This document shows positions 5,231-8,470 of a DNA stretch of 8,470 nt, in pieces. The notes beneath the pieces are model-generated. The model was not told the DNA's origin. It saw only the letters and a program-made list of their open reading frames with translations, and searched no databases. The position numbers and the translations under genes are program-made. The stretch is from NCBI GenBank assembly GCA_013619035.1, contig JABXKX010000578.1:1-8470 (forward strand), given 5' to 3'. Every line of letters begins with the position of its first letter. Positions within the stretch are counted from its first letter, which is position 1. This DNA comes from Peptostreptococcaceae bacterium (lineage in GTDB: Bacteria; Bacillota_A; Clostridia; Peptostreptococcales; Acidaminobacteraceae).

Positions 5231-6627
5231 AACTATTTGAACAACTGATTTCTATAAACGAAGAGAAATTAGTGTCTTTCCATGTGCCTGGTCATAAAAA
5301 AACATTGTTATACAATGAATACTTGAACCAAGTAAATACTATTTTGGATATTGATACAACAGAGATTCCTGGTACAGATGACTTACATGATCCTTTAACT
5401 TGCATAAAAGCATCTCAAGATGCTTTGTCTGAGTTTTATAAAACAAAAAAAAGTTTCTTCTTAACTGGCGGGACAACATGTGGTATATATGCCATGATTA
5501 TGGCTGTAACTTCTCCAGGTGATACCATCTTATTAGCAAGAGATTGTCATAGGGCAGTTTATGATGGTATGTTTTTAGGACATTTAAACGGTGTTTATAT
5601 TCCACCTAATTTTTATAAAGGTCTTCCTATTGGCATTACAAAAGAAAATGTCATCAAAGCAATTCAAGAGAATCCTCATGCAAAAGCTTTGGTATTAACA
5701 TATCCTAATTATTATGGCATTGGTACAGATCTAAAAGCGATTGAAAACATTGTACATGAAAACAATATGTTGCTTATAGTAGATGAAGCCCATGGCTCTC
5801 ATCTTAATTTGAGTAATGAATTGATGTTATCTGCAATTGAATTAGGTGCGGATCTAGTAGTACATAGTAGTCATAAGAGTTTGCCTTCAATGACTCAGAG
5901 TTCAGTGTTACATTTAAATTCTGATAAAGTTAATGAAAGAAAATTAAAACAAATGCTTAAACTACATCAGTCATCAAGTCCCTCTTATGTTCTGATGTCA
6001 TCACTTGATATTTGTTATGATATTGTGGCGAAACAAGGCGAGCAATTAATGAAGAAACTGCTGAAAAATATCGAGCAAATACGAAAAAAATATCCTGTTT
6101 TTTTAGAACAAGAGGACTTACCAGATGGATTTAATTTAGATCCAACAAAACTAACTATTATGGGTAAGAAGTCTGGTTGGAATCCTGTGGATATTGAAAA
6201 TCAATTGAGGAAAAATGGTATTCAAATAGAGTTTTCTAATGAAAATAACTGCGTGTTTGTGAGTAGTATCATGAATGAAACTGAGGACTTTGAATATTTG
6301 TCCGAAATGATGGAAATGTTGAAATTTAAATGTTATAGTGGTATAGATAATATGGATAAATCATTTTTGTCAAAAAATATAATGTCATTATCAGAAGCAT
6401 ATTATAGCCCTAAGAAAATGATGAAATTAAAGGATGCAGAAAATTGCATTTCTACAGAATATATTGTTCCATATCCACCAGGAATCCCTATGATTATTCC
6501 AGGTGAATTAATTGAAGAAGACAAATTAGAATTAATAAATAGAATGTTAGATAAAAACCAAAAGATAGTTGGCATTGATAATTTTGAAGATGCAACAATC
6601 GAAGTGGTATTTAACGAGGAGGCATAA
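5227..6627 (+). CDS. Orn/Lys/Arg decarboxylase family protein (YaaO-like)
   Basis: This is a fold-type I PLP enzyme of the ornithine/lysine/arginine decarboxylase group, which removes CO2 from basic amino acids to give polyamine precursors or related amines. At 466 residues it is the short form: it lacks the N-terminal receiver-like wing domain of the roughly 710-residue inducible decarboxylases, like YaaO and SpeA of Bacillus. Motifs seen are FHVPGHK (18-24), TGGTT (80-84), DEAHGSHL (186-193) with the PLP-ring-contacting residues, the Schiff-base lysine K217 in HSSHKSLPSMTQ, and the C-terminal PYPPGIP (415-421) followed by PGE. GAGG (5215-5218) precedes the start. It overlaps the upstream gene by 4 bases and lepB by 1. 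The position upstream of holB and ricT matches yaaO in B. subtilis. The substrate (Lys, Arg or Orn) cannot be settled from sequence. Confidence 0.92.
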   Translation: MKLFEQLISINEEKLVSFHVPGHKKTLLYNEYLNQVNTILDIDTTEIPGTDDLHDPLTCIKASQDALSEFYKTKKSFFLTGGTTCGIYAMIMAVTSPGDTILLARDCHRAVYDGMFLGHLNGVYIPPNFYKGLPIGITKENVIKAIQENPHAKALVLTYPNYYGIGTDLKAIENIVHENNMLLIVDEAHGSHLNLSNELMLSAIELGADLVVHSSHKSLPSMTQSSVLHLNSDKVNERKLKQMLKLHQSSSPSYVLMSSLDICYDIVAKQGEQLMKKLLKNIEQIRKKYPVFLEQEDLPDGFNLDPTKLTIMGKKSGWNPVDIENQLRKNGIQIEFSNENNCVFVSSIMNETEDFEYLSEMMEMLKFKCYSGIDNMDKSFLSKNIMSLSEAYYSPKKMMKLKDAENCISTEYIVPYPPGIPMIIPGELIEEDKLELINRMLDKNQKIVGIDNFEDATIEVVFNEEA

Positions 6628-7190
6628 TGAAACAGGAATTATTTGAGTGGATTAAATCCATTGTATTTGCAGCAGTATTTGTATTTGTATTACAGTTATT
6701 TATTGTACCAACAACAATTTATCATACATCGATGGTACCGACCTTACAACCTAAGGATATGGTCGTTATACAAAAAACTAAAAATGTTGAAAAAGGCGAT
6801 ATAATAGTCTTCAAGTCAGATATGTCTTTTGGAGAATCGGGAGTTAATGAATTACCGTTTTATAGACGTCTGTTTGTGAATGAAGATACAAAGAAAAAAC
6901 TCATTAAAAGAGTGATTGCTGGACCAGGAGATAAAATTGTTATTGATGGGAGCGATGTCTACGTTAATGACGAGCTGTTAGATGAGCCATATATCAATGA
7001 TGATGCTTACAATACAATTTACATCGAAGAGATACCAGAAGATTACTATTTCTGTATGGGAGATAACAGAAAGTTTAGTATGGACAGTAGAGATCCTGAT
7101 ATTGGTTTAATTGCAAAAAATAAAATTGTTGGTAAAACAACAATAAGAATATTCCCATTTAGTAGATTTGGAAAGATAAATGAGTTTTAA
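6627..7190 (+). CDS. lepB: Signal peptidase I (187 aa)
   Basis: This membrane-anchored serine protease removes signal peptides from exported proteins on the outer face of the cytoplasmic membrane. One N-terminal transmembrane segment spans about residues 11-27. It is followed by the catalytic box with the nucleophile S35 (HTSMVPTL, the family's S-M-x-P-T) and the general base K94 in KRVIAGPGDKI. The conserved box MGDNRKFSMDSRD (144-156) closes the active site. The length and single membrane anchor are those of Bacillota SipS-type enzymes and not of the larger two-span proteobacterial LepB. GAGGAGG lies just before the start. Its ATG shares one base with the preceding TAA, and it overlaps holB by 11 bases. 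In B. subtilis thymidylate kinase follows yaaO, so a signal peptidase here is an unusual neighbour. Confidence 0.96.
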   Translation: MKQELFEWIKSIVFAAVFVFVLQLFIVPTTIYHTSMVPTLQPKDMVVIQKTKNVEKGDIIVFKSDMSFGESGVNELPFYRRLFVNEDTKKKLIKRVIAGPGDKIVIDGSDVYVNDELLDEPYINDDAYNTIYIEEIPEDYYFCMGDNRKFSMDSRDPDIGLIAKNKIVGKTTIRIFPFSRFGKINEF

Positions 7191-8160
7191 TTTAGTTATA
7201 GGGCACGATAAAGAAAAATTATATTTACAACAAGTTATTAAGGAAAAGAGACTACCTCACGCTATGATGTTAGAAGGATCAGAAGGTATTGGTAAATTAT
7301 CGTTAGGGATGCAAATGACTCAAGCTATTTTTTGCGATTCTTTAACCGGAGATGGTTGTGGCGTTTGTAGAAATTGTATCAAAATGATGCATGATAACCA
7401 TCCTGACTTCATGTTAATAGAACCTGATGGTAATCAAATCAAAAATGCACAGATAGAGTCATTTCAGGAATTTGTAAATATAAAACCATATGACGCTGCT
7501 TATAAAGTCATTATCATAAAAGATGCTGATAAAATGAACGCTTCGTCACAGAATCGAATCTTAAAAACATTAGAAGAGCCACCAGCACATGTTATTGTAA
7601 TCATGTTAACGACGAATAGTGAATCACTGTTACCAACCGTATTATCTAGATCATTAATCATAAAGCTGAGTGGTGTTCATCAGAATCTTGTGGTTGATTA
7701 CTTAAAGGCACAATACGAAACTTCTCAAGAAGAAGCAGAAATGATTGCAAAATTATCAGAAGGATCAATTGGCAGAGCTATTGAGTATATGACTTCTGAT
7801 AGCTTCGAAGAAATTAGAAAACATACAGAAATTATTTTAAATTCAATACATGGAAAAGAACGGTCTAAACTTTTAGGTGAGTTATCTTATTTTACTGCTG
7901 AAAAAGAAAATATTCATAAGGTATTGGATTATATGATATTATGGTATAGAGATATACTTTTATTTAAACAAGCGAAAGCTAAGCATTTACTAGTTCATAG
8001 CCAATCAATAGATTTTATAAAAAAGCTTACAAGAAATCTTTCATTGAAAAAGATTATTCAAAATATAGAGGTTATTGAATCAACTAAAAAGAAATTGAAA
8101 CAGCATGGACACTTTGATTTAACAATTGAAGTGATGCTGATTAAATTATTGGAGGATTAA
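7180..8160 (+). CDS. holB: DNA polymerase III subunit delta' (clamp loader)
   Basis: Delta' is the stator subunit of the clamp-loader complex that places the beta sliding clamp on primed DNA at the replication fork. The 326-residue length fits the family. A P-loop-like GSEGIGKLS (33-41) is followed by the four-cysteine zinc module C52, C60, C63, C66 (CGVCRNC), spaced like that of E. coli delta'. Then come KVIIIKDADKMN (109-120), the LEEPP motif (131-135) and the arginine-finger motif. The last is normally SRC and is SRS here (156-158), so the arginine is kept. The C-terminal half is the helical collar domain. The start overlaps lepB by 11 bases, with GGAAAG upstream. tau/gamma (DnaX) is excluded by the short length and this gene neighbourhood. 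Confidence 0.95.
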   Translation: MSFNLVIGHDKEKLYLQQVIKEKRLPHAMMLEGSEGIGKLSLGMQMTQAIFCDSLTGDGCGVCRNCIKMMHDNHPDFMLIEPDGNQIKNAQIESFQEFVNIKPYDAAYKVIIIKDADKMNASSQNRILKTLEEPPAHVIVIMLTTNSESLLPTVLSRSLIIKLSGVHQNLVVDYLKAQYETSQEEAEMIAKLSEGSIGRAIEYMTSDSFEEIRKHTEIILNSIHGKERSKLLGELSYFTAEKENIHKVLDYMILWYRDILLFKQAKAKHLLVHSQSIDFIKKLTRNLSLKKIIQNIEVIESTKKKLKQHGHFDLTIEVMLIKLLED

Positions 8161-8470
8161 ATGGTTACGGTCATTGGAGTAAGATTTAAAAAAGCAGGAA
8201 AGATATATTATTTCGATCCTGATAGTATTGATACTTCAGAAGCCAAATATGTCATTGTAGAAACTGCAAGAGGCGTGGAATTTGGTAGTCTAGTTATCAA
8301 TGAAAGACAAATACCTGAAGAGGACGTAGTAGCACCACTTAAGAAGGTATTAAGAGTTGCAACTGAAGCAGATATTAATGTTCACGAGGAAAACCAAGGT
8401 AAAAAAGCAGAAGCTTTTAGTGTGTGTTTAGAGAAAATAAAACATCATAAATTAGATATGAAACTAATAG
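8161..8470 (+). CDS. ricT: PSP1-domain protein RicT (YaaT), 3' end cut off by window
   Basis: The frame opens with ATG immediately after the holB stop, with GGAGG at 8150-8154, and remains open to the window edge (103 residues visible of roughly 260-300 expected). The N terminus (VIGVRFKKAGKIYYFDP, then YVIVETARGVEFG) is the conserved beginning of the PSP1 domain of YaaT/RicT. In B. subtilis RicT forms the iron-sulfur Ric (Y) complex with RicA and RicF. That complex affects RNase Y-dependent mRNA maturation, sporulation and competence. The neighbours agree: holB directly precedes yaaT in Bacillus. The cysteines expected to bind the cluster lie mostly beyond the window, so that part cannot be judged. 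Confidence 0.93.
   Translation, partial: MVTVIGVRFKKAGKIYYFDPDSIDTSEAKYVIVETARGVEFGSLVINERQIPEEDVVAPLKKVLRVATEADINVHEENQGKKAEAFSVCLEKIKHHKLDMKLI

Noticed and set aside
1..8470. A novel defence, mobile or biosynthetic system
   Set aside because: All large genes are recognised housekeeping enzymes with intact motifs. There are no direct repeats, transposases, integrases, attachment sites or clusters of unknown genes.

Overview
The window is an AT-rich stretch of ordinary bacterial chromosome, most consistent with a low-GC Bacillota lineage (Bacilli, Erysipelotrichia or a relative of the Mollicutes). The evidence is a T-box leader in front of serS, strong GGAGG-type ribosome binding sites, the lysine-decarboxylase-like / holB / ricT gene cluster known from Bacillus, and short hairpin-plus-T-run terminators. 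Glutamate racemase suggests a peptidoglycan wall. No recognised gene contains an in-frame TGA, so the standard bacterial code fits. There is no mobile element, CRISPR array, tRNA or rRNA, and no sign of a new defence or mobile system. The interest lies in small genes and regulatory RNA.

Left part (1-2090). The 3' part of nadC (NAD synthesis) ends in a compact terminator. Only 9 bases beyond it, on the opposite strand, lies the end of a 53-residue four-cysteine protein. A divergent promoter region with an inverted repeat separates that gene from murI (D-glutamate supply for the wall). murI overlaps a 78-residue protein that looks like an isolated sigma-70 region 4.

Middle (2091-4888). A good extended -10 promoter drives a complete serine-type T-box leader: UCU specifier, UGGC in the T-box, and mutually exclusive antiterminator and terminator. 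It controls serS. The serS stop is followed by a perfect 13-bp bidirectional terminator shared with a convergent class I aminotransferase gene on the minus strand.

Right part (4889-8470). The aminotransferase gene and a plus-strand operon diverge from overlapping promoters. The operon is tightly packed (overlaps of 4, 1 and 11 bases, then a gap of 0): a 65-residue single-span membrane protein, an Orn/Lys/Arg decarboxylase-family enzyme (YaaO-like), signal peptidase I, the delta' clamp-loader subunit holB, and the start of ricT (PSP1 domain), which runs off the window. In Bacillus subtilis thymidylate kinase (tmk) follows yaaO. Here lepB follows the decarboxylase directly and no tmk is present.
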